From M55B129 sp034189085 (GTDB lineage Bacteria > Bacillota > Dethiobacteria > DTU022), in NCBI GenBank assembly GCA_034189085.1, contig JAXHVH010000013.1:1-52250 (forward strand): a DNA stretch of 52,250 bases, read 5' to 3'. Position 1 is the first letter of the stretch. Every line of letters starts with the position of its first letter. Both the position numbers and the translations under genes were made by a program. This document shows, in pieces, positions 42,820 through 51,673 of this stretch. The notes below the pieces were generated by a model that saw nothing but the letters and a program-made list of their open reading frames with translations, searched no databases and had not been told where the DNA came from.

Positions 42820-43276
42820 TCATACCACAGGAAAAGCCGGTTGCCAAAGAGTAAAGCCGAGTTCTTCATCGGTCACATCCCAGGCCTCGTCGTGCGGCGG
42901 TAGTTTTTCATAGGTCATAAATTCCGGCATGCGGTCCGCCTCATTGCCTATGCCAGCCTGCAGGTTAAAGTCGTGTTCCAGGCGCAGGATCTCATCACCA
43001 ATTCTTGTTACATCGTCACCGGTGTAGTTGGTAACCACCATGGCATTTACAGTCTGGGCCATGCCATCAAAACCGCTGCTGATATCAAGAATGGGGAAGG
43101 CGATGAACAGGCAGTGAACAGACAGTAACCGGCAGCATCAATAAATGCAGTTGTTTGCTGGAAGGCTTTCGAAAGGCCGACCTTGCCTTTTTTAGAAATG
43201 GGATCCGCCTTGCCACCGACAGCAAGAATTTCAGGCGCAATTGTATAATCGCTGGTTCGGTTTTGATACCAGCTTT
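42820..43276 (-). pseudogene. Decayed C-terminal part of an aldehyde:ferredoxin oxidoreductase
   Basis: Minus-strand codons just upstream of 43080 read WYQNRTSDYTIAPEIL, then DPISKKGKVGLSKAFQ and AGYCLF, a clear match to AOR domain 3. After CLF the frame is broken by a short insertion that repeats CTGTTCA (near 43100-43118); in the next frame the match resumes as AFPILDISSGFDGMAQTVNAM and continues, as an 80-codon frame, through GDEILRLEHDFNLQAG to the normal end. Only ~150 of ~600 residues remain: the tungstopterin and Fe-S parts are gone. Not functional. Confidence 0.8.
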
Positions 43277-43309
43277 TAGTTTAGGTCTGAAGCTTATTAA
43301 AGGGGGCTT

Positions 43310-43630
43310 TTAAATAGCCATGCGCAGCAGAGCAATGAGAACCATCCCGACTATGACAGTGATAAAAAGATTGCGGGTGTACAAGGCCAGGGCAAAAACG
43401 GGTATGGAGACCCAGAAAGCCGGATTGGTCTGCAGGGAAAGATCCAGTTTGCCGGCAGGGGCAAAGAGGGCCGGGGCCAGAAGGGCAGCCAGAACAGCCA
43501 CCGGGACGTAGGAAAGCCAGAGGGTAATCCACCGGGGTAAACGGCTCCGTGACAGAATTAAGGCGGGTATAACTCGCGGCAGGTAGGTAACTGCAGTCAT
43601 CAAAAATATGAGCAGCGCTGTTTCTTTCAC
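43310..43630 (-). CDS. azlD: AzlD-family small subunit of branched-chain amino acid exporter
   Basis: 106 residues, four hydrophobic segments, with the conserved TYLPRVIPALIL at the N-terminus. Partners AzlC to export branched-chain amino acids (or azaleucine). GTG start with AGGAG 8 bases upstream. Unusually far (343 bases) from azlC; the pair normally overlaps or abuts. Confidence 0.87.
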   Translation of the reverse strand: MKETALLIFLMTAVTYLPRVIPALILSRSRLPRWITLWLSYVPVAVLAALLAPALFAPAGKLDLSLQTNPAFWVSIPVFALALYTRNLFITVIVGMVLIALLRMAI

Positions 43631-43973
43631 CGGGCAATCTCCTCGTATAATAGTTTTCGGGTTTTGAAGTCACCTTTATTTCCAGGTAATTTTTTTCAGG
43701 TGTTTAAGTTAAAGGTTTTATATTTTTTCTCAGACCTGCCTATGGGATAATAAGGCTAACAAGCTTTTTCTCAGGGTATTTCTGTTCTCTTATTGAGGAC
43801 CGGTCTACCTTTCTTGTTCCCAGGGTATTCAGATTGAACTGTCAATCATATGTCACCCGACTCACTCCTGGCCATACCTGTCCGCCCGGCAAGTAAAGCG
43901 GCAGCTTGAAGAGGACGTTAAAGGCCCTGTAATTATCTATTTCCGATCGGTCCTAAATATCTTGATTCTGCCT
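43631..43973. other. Gap between azlC and azlD
   Basis: 343 bases. I see no ORF with a ribosome site, no T-box antiterminator motif and no clear terminator. AT-rich runs are present near 43690-43730. The split of a normally tight gene pair suggests an insertion or a separate promoter here. Confidence 0.4.
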
Positions 43974-44807
43974 TTATTCATTATTTATTTCATTTGCCTC
44001 ATTTAACTCATCAAAACAATCGTCCTTGCTCGGACTCTGCGGATAACCTTTCTCCGATCTGTATTCCAGGACTGCTCCAACAGCGGCGGCGCTTACGGTA
44101 GCAACGATTATGTAAAACTGACTCATACCGCTCATGTAAAGCAGGAGGCCGATTGCTGCTGCCAGCAGGGCGATCAATGTCCGGCGGCTGTTATCAATCT
44201 GCATCACCAGCAGGGCGATAAACATGGCCGGCAGGGCATAATCAATACCGAAATTTTCTATATTTAAAGTAATTCGCCCGCCAAGCCAGATGCCCAGCAG
44301 GGTGCCCGTGACCCAGGCCAAATGGGAAGAAAGGTTGAGGCTAAAGAGTTCCACTGCCGGGGGCACTCCGTTGCGGCGGAAAAAAGCAGAATGGACAGCA
44401 AAGGTTTCATCAGTCAGCTCGTAGCTGAAAAGGGCCAGCTGCCATATTTTTAAGCGCTTCAGGTAGGGTGCCAGGTAAGCACTCATCAAAAGATGGCGGA
44501 GGTTAACCAGGAAAACAGTGGTGGTAATGGAAGCAATGTTGGCCCCGGCCCCAATCATGCCGACGGAGATCAGCTGGGCCGAGCCGGCAAAGACAAAAAC
44601 GGACATGCCCAGGGCGCCGAAGGAACTTAAACCGTTTGTTCTGGCCAGAACACCGAAAGCCAGCCCGATGGGCAGGTAACCCAGAATGATCGGAACAGCC
44701 CTGACCATTCCGGTCAGGGCCCTGTGCCAAGGGTTATGCCCGGCGGCTTGATCTTGCCTGGTAAGTGCTTCCTGCCGCCGGTTTTCTTTATTCTTATCAC
44801 GATCCAA
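43974..44807 (-). CDS. azlC: AzlC-family branched-chain amino acid exporter, large subunit
   Basis: 277 residues. A ~30-residue hydrophilic N-terminal extension precedes about seven membrane segments. AzlC motifs: IILGYLPIGLAFGVLA, FVFAGSAQL, NLRHLLMSAYLAPYL and the SYELTDETFAV loop. TTG start with AGGGTGAT just upstream. The C-terminal ~30 residues are again hydrophilic. In the IorAB context, exporting excess branched amino acids or relatives fits an amino-acid-fermenting lifestyle. Confidence 0.9.
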   Translation of the reverse strand: MDRDKNKENRRQEALTRQDQAAGHNPWHRALTGMVRAVPIILGYLPIGLAFGVLARTNGLSSFGALGMSVFVFAGSAQLISVGMIGAGANIASITTTVFLVNLRHLLMSAYLAPYLKRLKIWQLALFSYELTDETFAVHSAFFRRNGVPPAVELFSLNLSSHLAWVTGTLLGIWLGGRITLNIENFGIDYALPAMFIALLVMQIDNSRRTLIALLAAAIGLLLYMSGMSQFYIIVATVSAAAVGAVLEYRSEKGYPQSPSKDDCFDELNEANEINNE

Positions 44808-44840
44808 CAGATCACCCTGTATACTGTGGCATATGCCTGT

Positions 44841-45092
44841 TTATATTATCTTGAAGACGGTGTCTCCCTCTCTTACTTTTTCTCTCACCTTCAGGCCGAC
44901 CAGGTCTCCTGCTTTGGCCGTTTCAATATTTTCGTGTTCCACCTGCATTGATTTAACATTTTGTTCAATATCGGTGGTGGCTCCTACTATCGCAATCCGG
45001 TCTCCTACTTTTAGTGTGTCATCAAGCTTCAGGATAGCAACCCCTATCTTGCTGTAGTAATGGGTCACCTGGCCGACAATCTGTCGTTCCAT
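44841..45092 (-). CDS. EF-Tu domain II-like small protein
   Basis: 83 residues forming only a translation-factor beta-barrel (domain 2 of EF-Tu): IVGQVTHYYSKIGVAILKL, LKVGDRIAIVG, SMQVEHENIETAKAGDLVGLKV. There is no GTPase domain. Such stand-alone proteins are widespread and uncharacterised in anaerobes and often lie near U32 peptidase genes. ATG with a weak AGGGATG ribosome site. Lies 33 bases before azlC. Confidence 0.8.
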   Translation of the reverse strand: MERQIVGQVTHYYSKIGVAILKLDDTLKVGDRIAIVGATTDIEQNVKSMQVEHENIETAKAGDLVGLKVREKVREGDTVFKII

Positions 45093-45238
45093 AGCTCAAA
45101 ACACATCCCTTCAGAATATTTTCCTTCTATTCAAGTAATCGAGTAACCGGAATACGCATCCTCCTTTGCCGGCCTGGTTGAACGCTGTTAAAAAAGCAAC
45201 GGTGGGCCAGCCTTGATAATACCTGAAAGACTGAACCC

Positions 45239-45565
45239 TTAGATATGAGGGTTCAGCTTGTCGTTCAGGGTTTGCTTGCTCATTGCTCCGACGAAACTGT
45301 CCACCACCTCACCGTTTTTGAAAAGAAACATGGTGGGGATGCTCATGATGTCAAATTTCTGGGCCAGCTCGTTGTTCTCATCAACATTCACTTTTACAAC
45401 TTTCAGCTTACCGTCATTGTCAGCTGCTACTTCTTCCAGAATAGGGCCGAGCATTTTACAAGGACCGCACCAGGGGGCCCAAAAGTCGACCAGAACCGGC
45501 AGATCTGATTTAACTACCTCTTCTTCAAATTGATCTCCGTTGATGTGTTTTGGTGATTCAGCCAA
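45239..45565 (-). CDS. trxA: Thioredoxin
   Basis: 108 residues. Classic thioredoxin: active site WAPWCGPCKM, buried Asp in LVDFW, cis-proline in SIPTMFLF. Reduces protein disulfides in the cytoplasm. TTG start with AGGAGG 9 bases upstream. No thioredoxin reductase is adjacent. Confidence 0.96.
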   Translation of the reverse strand: MAESPKHINGDQFEEEVVKSDLPVLVDFWAPWCGPCKMLGPILEEVAADNDGKLKVVKVNVDENNELAQKFDIMSIPTMFLFKNGEVVDSFVGAMSKQTLNDKLNPHI

Positions 45566-45928
45566 AATTTTCTTCCTCCTTCTTGCATGATGATCAATGA
45601 AACTAAAATCGTTTCTTTAATACCATTCTACACCAGCCCCCGGCGGGAATCAACTAAACTAAAGCAGATTGATGTGAAATATTTTAGCTGTTAATTCCCA
45701 AAGTAAGTTCTACAGTGGACCACGTTATTGCCAGAATCAGTTTTTTTCGCTGCCATCTGCGGCAGGAAAGTTGCTTTTTAATATTGAAGTTTAAGGACTA
45801 TGCCAATCTGTGCTATGGTTAAACGGTCGCTGCCTGTTAATTCAGCAACCGTTAATTGCAGGTTTTTGCAAATTTACCTGTTAAGCAAACATAATCCAAT
45901 CTTAAAATGACAGGATGGGGAACAAAAT
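45566..45928. other. Divergent region between trxA and paaK
   Basis: 363 bases without a gene. A small hairpin (CTGCC/GGCAG near 45752-45767) is present. A promoter for the aryl-acid operon lies at its right end (separate entry). Confidence 0.5.
45866..45895 (+). promoter_or_regulatory. Putative promoter of the paaK-ior operon
   Basis: TTGCAA (45866-45871), 18-base spacer, CATAAT (45890-45895), about 30 bases before the paaK1 start. Confidence 0.5.
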
Positions 45929-47227
45929 ATGTGGAACAGGAAGTATGAAGCAATGGGTCGAGAACAGCTTGAGAAGCTGCAGTTCCTCAGGTTAAAGCAA
46001 ACGCTGGAGAGGGTATACCAGCTTGTCCCTTTTTACCGCCGGCGTTTTGACAGTGTCGGTGCTGAACCCGGCGATATTCGCACTACTACGGATCTGGCCA
46101 AACTACCCTTTACGATCAAAGATGACCTGCGTGATAATTATCCCTATGGCCTATTCACCGTTGATCTCAACGAGGTGGTACGCGTTCATGCCTCGTCCGG
46201 GACAACGGGCATTCCGACCCTGGTAGGATACAACCGCCACGATCTGGATGTCTGGGCAGAATTAATGGCCCGCACCCTGACAGCAGCCGGCGGAAACAGC
46301 AATTCGGTAGTGCATGTCGCTTATGGCTACGGCCTTTTTACCGGCGGGCTGGGCTCCCATTACGGGGCGGAAAAAATAGGGGCTACTGTAATACCCATTT
46401 CGGGCGGGCAGACCAGGCGTCAGGTGAGGATGATGCGTGATTTGGGCGCGACCCTGCTGGCCTGCACTCCCTCTTACGCCCTCTACATCGCTGAGACCAT
46501 GGATGAAATGGGTCTTTCTTCCGCCGACATGAAGCTCCGCGCAGGTGTATTCGGTGCCGAACCATGGTCTGACAACATGCGCCGGGTTATCGAAGAAAAG
46601 ATGAAGATTGACGCCTATGACATTTATGGTCTGAGCGAAGTTATCGGGCCGGGAGTATCCTTTGAATGCTGCGCCAAAGAAGGGCTGCATATCGGTGAGG
46701 ATCACTTCATCCCCGAGATCATCAATCCGCAAACAGGTGAAATCCTGCCGGACGGTGAAACGGGTGAGCTGGTAATCACTTCCATCAGCAAGGAAGTACT
46801 GCCGGTTGTCCGTTACCGCACCCGCGACATTACTTCACTAAATCATGAGAAGTGCGCGTGCGGGCGGACTCACGTGCGGATGAAGAAGGTCAGCGGACGC
46901 AGTGACGACATGCTGATAATCAGGGGAGTAAATGTTTTCCCCTCCCAGGTGGAGAGCATCCTGCTCGATATCGGGGAAACAGAGCCCTACTACCAGCTCG
47001 TAGTTGACCGCATTGGTTCGCTGGACACTTTGGAGGTGCTGGTAGAAGTTTCGGACCGCATGTTCTCCGACCAGGTCCGGGGTCTGGAAAGCCTGGAAAA
47101 CCGGATCCACACAGAGATCGACAACCTTCTTGGTATTTCCGCCGAAATCAAGCTGGTGGAACCGAAAAGTATTCCGCGCAGTGAAGGCAAGGCCAAAAGG
47201 GTGATCGATAAACGGAATCTAAGCTAA
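45929..47227 (+). CDS. paaK: Phenylacetate--CoA ligase (first copy)
   Basis: 432 residues. ANL-family AMP-forming ligase that makes aryl-acetyl-CoA from the acid, ATP and CoA. Seen: phosphate-binding loop HASSGTTGIPT, AYGYGLFTGGLGSHYGAE, DIYGLSEVIGPGVSFEC, YRTRDITSL and C-terminal SGRSDDMLIIRGVNVFPSQVE. A Cys-x-Cys near 310 is family-typical. Starts at ATG with a modest GGGG site. About 45% similar by eye to the second copy downstream, so the two probably differ in acid preference (for example phenyl-, hydroxyphenyl- or indole-acetate). Confidence 0.93.
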   Translation: MWNRKYEAMGREQLEKLQFLRLKQTLERVYQLVPFYRRRFDSVGAEPGDIRTTTDLAKLPFTIKDDLRDNYPYGLFTVDLNEVVRVHASSGTTGIPTLVGYNRHDLDVWAELMARTLTAAGGNSNSVVHVAYGYGLFTGGLGSHYGAEKIGATVIPISGGQTRRQVRMMRDLGATLLACTPSYALYIAETMDEMGLSSADMKLRAGVFGAEPWSDNMRRVIEEKMKIDAYDIYGLSEVIGPGVSFECCAKEGLHIGEDHFIPEIINPQTGEILPDGETGELVITSISKEVLPVVRYRTRDITSLNHEKCACGRTHVRMKKVSGRSDDMLIIRGVNVFPSQVESILLDIGETEPYYQLVVDRIGSLDTLEVLVEVSDRMFSDQVRGLESLENRIHTEIDNLLGISAEIKLVEPKSIPRSEGKAKRVIDKRNLS

Positions 47228-47233
47228 GGCTTT

Positions 47234-47355
47234 ATCCTGAATTGCATAAATTCAGCTCTGTGATTCAGGAATGACATGATTCAGGAGTGACGTGATTCAG
47301 GAGTGACATGATTCAGGAGTGACATGATTCAGGAATGACGTGATTCAGGAGTGAC
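47234..47355 (+). repeat. 16-bp tandem repeat, six units, plus an upstream complementary segment
   Basis: Six uninterrupted copies of TGATTCAGGARTGACR occupy 47260-47355 with substitutions at two positions only. Each unit contains an AGGAG or AGGAA and, in three junctions, ATG 4 bases later. The segment TCCTGAAT at 47234-47241 is complementary to ATTCAGGA in every unit. Located in the 228-base spacer between paaK1 and the ACT gene. Confidence 0.95.
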
Positions 47356-47455
47356 ATTTCGGCAAATTATTTCTTTACAGTTTAACAACCTGTTATAAAC
47401 AGTAAAAAGTAAGTAAGATAAAGACACAGCCATATATGACAAGGAGGCATTACAA

Positions 47456-47884
47456 ATGATCAAACAGATCTCAGTCTTCCTCGAAAATAAATCGGGACGG
47501 CTGGTTCGTGTGGCCGAGGTTCTTGGCCAGGCCGGGATTAACATCCGCGGCCTTTCCATCGCCGACACATCCGATTTCGGCATCCTGAGGCTGATTGTTG
47601 ACCAGCCGGACAAAGCAGTAGCCGAATTGAAAGACAAGGGTATTATGGCCACGGAGACCGAAGTGATCGCCATGGAGGTTCCTGATACCCCCGGCGGACT
47701 GGCAGAGGTACTCAGGTACCTGGACGGGGCGGGCATTAATATCGAGTATCTCTATTCGTTCATTGAAAAACCGACCAACAACGCCATCATCATGATGCGC
47801 GTGGAAAAAATCAACGACGCACTGGATGTGCTGAAGGAAAATGGCGTGCCCATCGTTACCGGCGAGCGGATTTACAAGTTTTAA
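47456..47884 (+). CDS. Tandem ACT-domain protein
   Basis: 142 residues, two ACT domains (~1-70 and ~72-140). Each starts with a strand-loop-helix of the type ISVFLENKSGRLVRVAEVLGQAGINIRGL and PGGLAEVLRYLDGAGINIEYLYSF; the G-x-N loops are intact, so it probably binds an amino acid. Stand-alone ACT proteins are regularly found with PaaK and IorAB genes and may sense an aromatic amino acid. AGGAGG 8 bases before ATG. Confidence 0.9.
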   Translation: MIKQISVFLENKSGRLVRVAEVLGQAGINIRGLSIADTSDFGILRLIVDQPDKAVAELKDKGIMATETEVIAMEVPDTPGGLAEVLRYLDGAGINIEYLYSFIEKPTNNAIIMMRVEKINDALDVLKENGVPIVTGERIYKF

Positions 47885-47942
47885 TTCGCTCAAATCACTT
47901 CAGGTCAATTCAGGCACTCTGAAACAACAGGAGTTGAAACAG

Positions 47943-49244
47943 ATGAATAACGATCAGCTAACCGCGGAAGAACGCCTTTCGCGGCAGAAACAGGGATTGG
48001 CAAATATTGTTAAGTATTCATACAACAACAGCCCTTTCTATCACCACCTTTTCGATGCGGCCAGCCTGCGCCCCGAAGAGGTAGCTACACCGGAAGGTTT
48101 CCGGAAACTGCCCTTCACCACCAAGAACGATCTGCGGGGGGCCTATCCCTACGGAATGGCAGCTGTACCTCTGGACGATATTGTCCGCATTCACGCTTCT
48201 TCGGGAACTACAGGCAAACCGATCGTGGCTGGATACACCAGGGGCGACCTTGATTACTGGGCCCAATCGGTAACCAGGATTTGCGAAATGGCCGGTGTGA
48301 CTAAAAAGGATATCGCCCAGATTTCTTTTGGCTACGGCCTATTCACCGGAGGGTTTGGCCTCCACTACGGACTGGAAAGGCTCGGGGCCACGGTAGTCCC
48401 CTTTTCCAGCGGGAACACGGAACGTCAGCTGTCCCTGATGAAAGATTTTAAAACCACCGTCCTGGTGAGCACTCCCTCCTTCGCCATCTACATGGCCGAG
48501 ACAGCCCGTGATCTTGGCTATGAACCTCTTTCCTTCGGTCTGCGGATCGGCCTGTTTGGCGGCGAACCCTGTTCCGCCGCCATGCGCGAGGAAATTGAAA
48601 AGCAGTGGGGTTTAAAGGCAACCAGTAACTACGGCCTGACCGAGGTGGTGGGGCCGGGTATTTCAGGCGAATGCGGCCATCGGACGGGCATGCATATTCT
48701 GGATGATCTCTACTACCCCGAGATTATCAACCCGCAGACGGGTGAAGTGCTGCCCCTGGGGGAAACGGGAGAACTTGTTCTCACTCCCCTTTTCAAGGAA
48801 GGTTTCCCGGTGCTGCGCTACCGCACCGGTGACATCACCCGCATTGTGTCGGAACCCTGCCCCTGCGGGCGGACTACACCGCTGATGGACTATATCACCG
48901 GGCGCAGCGACGACATGGTCATCATCAAGGGAGTCAATATTTTCCCCAGCCAGATCGAAGAAGTTCTGGCTGCTTTCCGGGAGGTATCACCCCATTACCA
49001 GCTTGTTTTGCTGAAAGACAAAGGATTTATTAAGGATCTGGAGGTGCAGGTGGAGTTAGCCCAGGAAGGGTTTACCGACCGCTATAAGGAACTTGAACTC
49101 CTGGGCAACAGGATCCGGCAGCGCCTGCGGTCCACCCTTTCCATGTCCCCCCGGCTCAAGCTGATGGAACCAAAATCCCTGGAACGGACCACCGGCAAGG
49201 CCAGGCGGATCGTAGAAAGGGAGGTTCAGGACTTTGAAAAATAA
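47943..49244 (+). CDS. paaK: Phenylacetate--CoA ligase (second copy)
   Basis: 433 residues. Same architecture as the first copy: HASSGTTGKPI, FGYGLFTGGFGLHYGLE, NYGLTEVVGPGISGEC, YRTGDITRI, and TGRSDDMVIIKGVNIFPSQIE at the C-terminus. GGAG 9 bases before ATG 47943; the longer upstream frame reads the end of the ACT gene and is rejected. Overlaps iorA by 11 bases, so this copy is translated together with IorA and is likely the partner that handles its product. Confidence 0.93.
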   Translation: MNNDQLTAEERLSRQKQGLANIVKYSYNNSPFYHHLFDAASLRPEEVATPEGFRKLPFTTKNDLRGAYPYGMAAVPLDDIVRIHASSGTTGKPIVAGYTRGDLDYWAQSVTRICEMAGVTKKDIAQISFGYGLFTGGFGLHYGLERLGATVVPFSSGNTERQLSLMKDFKTTVLVSTPSFAIYMAETARDLGYEPLSFGLRIGLFGGEPCSAAMREEIEKQWGLKATSNYGLTEVVGPGISGECGHRTGMHILDDLYYPEIINPQTGEVLPLGETGELVLTPLFKEGFPVLRYRTGDITRIVSEPCPCGRTTPLMDYITGRSDDMVIIKGVNIFPSQIEEVLAAFREVSPHYQLVLLKDKGFIKDLEVQVELAQEGFTDRYKELELLGNRIRQRLRSTLSMSPRLKLMEPKSLERTTGKARRIVEREVQDFEK

Positions 49245-50988
49245 ACGCGTTTTGATGACCGGAAACGAGGCTATAGCGCGTGGAGCCTACGAGGGCGGGG
49301 TAACGGTGGGTACGGCTTACCCGGGCACTCCGAGCACGGAAATCATGGAGAACCTGGCCCGCTACCCGGAGGTGGACTGCAACTGGTCAACTAACGAAAA
49401 GACAGCCCTGGAAACAGCCATCGGTGCATCGATGGCTGGCGCGAGGGTGCTGGTAGCAATGAAGCATGTTGGCGTCAATGTGGCGGCCGATCCACTGATG
49501 ACTCTCTCCTACACCGGGGTTGGCGGCGGATTGGTGCTTGTTTCGGCTGACGATCCGGGTATGCACAGCTCGCAGAATGAACAGGATAACCGCCATTACG
49601 CCCGCTTTGCCAAGATTCCCCTGCTTGAACCGGCAGACAGTGAGGAAGCTCGCGATTATGTGGTTGCCGGGCTGGCCCTGAGTGAAAAGTTTGATACACC
49701 GGTGATGCTGAGAACAACCACGCGCATTTCCCATTCGCGCAGCACCGTGGTGCCTGGAAAGCGGGAGGAAAATGAGGTCGTGGGGTTCAAGAAAAATCCG
49801 GCCAAGTATGTTATGCTGCCCGGGTTCGCCCGCCAGCGCCACCCGCTGGTGGAAAAACGGCTTCTTGCTCTACGGGCAGAAGCGGAGGTAAGCCCGCTGA
49901 ACCGGATTGAAGAAGGCTCCAAAGAGCTGGGAGTGATCTGCAGCGGGGTAGCCTACCAGTATGCCCGTGAAGTTTTACCGGAAGCCAGTTTTCTGAAGCT
50001 TGGATTCAGCTACCCGCTCCCTGAAAAACTGGTGCGCCGCTTTGCTGCGCAGGTAAAGGAAATTCTGGTGATCGAGGAACTCGATCCTTTTATGGAAGAA
50101 CAACTGCTGGCCATGAACCTGGAGGTTCCCGTGCGGGGCAAAGAAATTTTCGGCCCCCTGGACGAGCTTGGAACGGAGATAATCCGCGAGAAATTTCTCG
50201 GACAGAAACCACAGTTGATTCAGGGTAACGACAATATCCCCGGGAGGCCGCCGGTAATGTGCCCCGGCTGCTCGCACCGCGGAGTTTTTTATACCCTGCG
50301 CCGGCTGAAGCTTAACGTGACCGGCGATATTGGTTGCTATACCCTGGGGGCTTTGCAGCCGCTGGAAGCCATTGATTCCTGCATCTGCATGGGAGCCAGT
50401 ATCGGCACATCTCTGGGTATGGTCCGGGCCGACCCGTCAGCTGCGGGAAAAACGGTAGCTGTGATCGGCGATTCCACTTTTCTCCATTCCGGTATTACAG
50501 CACTGCTGGACGCTGTTTACAACCGGGCCCCCATTACAGCCCTTATTCTCGACAACGGGATTACGGCGATGACCGGACACCAGCAACACCCCGGAACCGG
50601 CCTTAACCTGAAGGGTAAAGAGGCCCCGGCAGTGGACCTGGAAAAACTTTGCCGCTCTCTTGGGGTGCATCGGGTGACAGTGGTTGACGCCTTTGATTTG
50701 AAAGAGGTCAAAGCGGCGATCAAGAAAGAACTGGCAGCTGCAGAACCGTCAGTGATAATTGCCCGCCGGCCCTGCATCTTCCTCCTTTCTTCATTCGATG
50801 AACCACTTTATGTGGACGAAGAACTCTGCAACGGCTGCAAAGCCTGTCTCGCCCTGGGATGCCCGGCACTGAGCTTCAAGGACGGTAAAGCCCGGATCAA
50901 CCCGACAATCTGCACCGGCTGCGGCCTGTGCGAACAGCTCTGCCGCTTCGATGCAATAAAATTTTCTGTGGAAAAGGCGGGTGAATAA
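49234..50988 (+). CDS. iorA: Indolepyruvate:ferredoxin oxidoreductase, alpha subunit
   Basis: 584 residues. Oxidatively decarboxylates aryl-pyruvates (from Trp, Phe, Tyr) to aryl-acetyl-CoA, reducing ferredoxin. Domains: pyrimidine-binding half (GTAYPGTPSTEIMENLA), transketolase-C-like region, TPP domain with CPGCSHRG and GDIGCYTLG and the Mg site GDSTFLHSG, and at the C-terminus two 4Fe-4S clusters (CNGCKACLALGCP, CTGCGLCEQLC). TTG start with GGGAGG 9 bases upstream. Followed by iorB one base after the stop. Confidence 0.95.
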   Translation: MKNKRVLMTGNEAIARGAYEGGVTVGTAYPGTPSTEIMENLARYPEVDCNWSTNEKTALETAIGASMAGARVLVAMKHVGVNVAADPLMTLSYTGVGGGLVLVSADDPGMHSSQNEQDNRHYARFAKIPLLEPADSEEARDYVVAGLALSEKFDTPVMLRTTTRISHSRSTVVPGKREENEVVGFKKNPAKYVMLPGFARQRHPLVEKRLLALRAEAEVSPLNRIEEGSKELGVICSGVAYQYAREVLPEASFLKLGFSYPLPEKLVRRFAAQVKEILVIEELDPFMEEQLLAMNLEVPVRGKEIFGPLDELGTEIIREKFLGQKPQLIQGNDNIPGRPPVMCPGCSHRGVFYTLRRLKLNVTGDIGCYTLGALQPLEAIDSCICMGASIGTSLGMVRADPSAAGKTVAVIGDSTFLHSGITALLDAVYNRAPITALILDNGITAMTGHQQHPGTGLNLKGKEAPAVDLEKLCRSLGVHRVTVVDAFDLKEVKAAIKKELAAAEPSVIIARRPCIFLLSSFDEPLYVDEELCNGCKACLALGCPALSFKDGKARINPTICTGCGLCEQLCRFDAIKFSVEKAGE

Positions 50989-50989
50989 A

Positions 50990-51571
50990 ATGAATAAAAG
51001 AAGTAAAACCGATATTCTCATCGCCGGTGTCGGCGGGCAGGGCACCATTCTGACAGGGCGGGTAGTAGCCGCACTGGCCATAGCTGAAGGGCTCGACGTG
51101 AAAACAGCTGAAACCCACGGCATGGCCCAGCGGGGCGGCAGTGTCATTACCCACGTGCGGATGGGTGAAAAAGTTTATTCACCACTCATCCCCCGGGGAA
51201 ATGGTGACTTCCTTCTTTCCTTTGAGAAACTTGAAGCCCTGCGCTGGCTTCCCTTCCTCTCTCCGGAGGGAACTGTTATCGTCAATACCCAGGAACTTGA
51301 CCCCATGCCGGTACTGACCGGTGAGGCAGAATACCCCGGTGGTATACTGGAAGAAATTGAGAGTAAAGCAGCCAGACTCATTGCCGTCGATGCCCTGAAT
51401 ATCGATCCGGTGAAGAAAAATCCGCGGGTTGTAAACACCTTTCTGCTGGGCATCCTGGCCCGGCTGATGCCCTTTTCCAGAGAAAAGTGGCTGCAGGTCC
51501 TGGAACAGGAAATCAAGGCCTCCCTGGTTGATATCAACAGCCAGTCCTTCGAAGCCGGCTGGCATTATTAA
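50990..51571 (+). CDS. iorB: Indolepyruvate:ferredoxin oxidoreductase, beta subunit
   Basis: 193 residues. Gamma-type domain of 2-oxoacid oxidoreductases: ILIAGVGGQGTILTGRVVA at the N-terminus, then KTAETHGMAQRGGSVITHVRMG. Needed for CoA-dependent release. ATG begins one base after the iorA stop. The final codons and stop run into a partial copy of the palindromic repeat (AAGCCTGTCC begins in the stop codon), so the C-terminus may have been reshaped by it; the length is nevertheless normal. Confidence 0.94.
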   Translation: MNKRSKTDILIAGVGGQGTILTGRVVAALAIAEGLDVKTAETHGMAQRGGSVITHVRMGEKVYSPLIPRGNGDFLLSFEKLEALRWLPFLSPEGTVIVNTQELDPMPVLTGEAEYPGGILEEIESKAARLIAVDALNIDPVKKNPRVVNTFLLGILARLMPFSREKWLQVLEQEIKASLVDINSQSFEAGWHY

Positions 51572-51607
51572 GCCTGTCCTCTTAACTTATAAAATATTAA
51601 CTTATTT
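51570..51607 (+). repeat. Partial copy (C) of the palindromic repeat
   Basis: Contains AAGCCTGTCC then TTAACTTAT and ATTAACTTATTT, matching the right half of copies A and B with a duplicated TTAACTTAT arm. It begins at the last base pairs of the iorB stop codon. Confidence 0.6.
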
Positions 51608-51634
51608 CTATTTTTGGCCAAATTAAACGAACGA

Positions 51635-51668
51635 GGCTGTCCCTGAAATCATCAGGGGCAGCCTTTTT
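51635..51668 (+). terminator. Intrinsic terminator of the ior operon
   Basis: 11-bp stem (51635-51645 with 51653-51663, one G-T pair), 7-base loop, then TTTTT. Confidence 0.9.
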
Positions 51669-51673
51669 AATAA

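Noticed and set aside
43631..43973. Possible T-box or amino-acid riboswitch before azlD
   Set aside because: No conserved antiterminator (TGGNACCGCG-like) sequence found on either strand.
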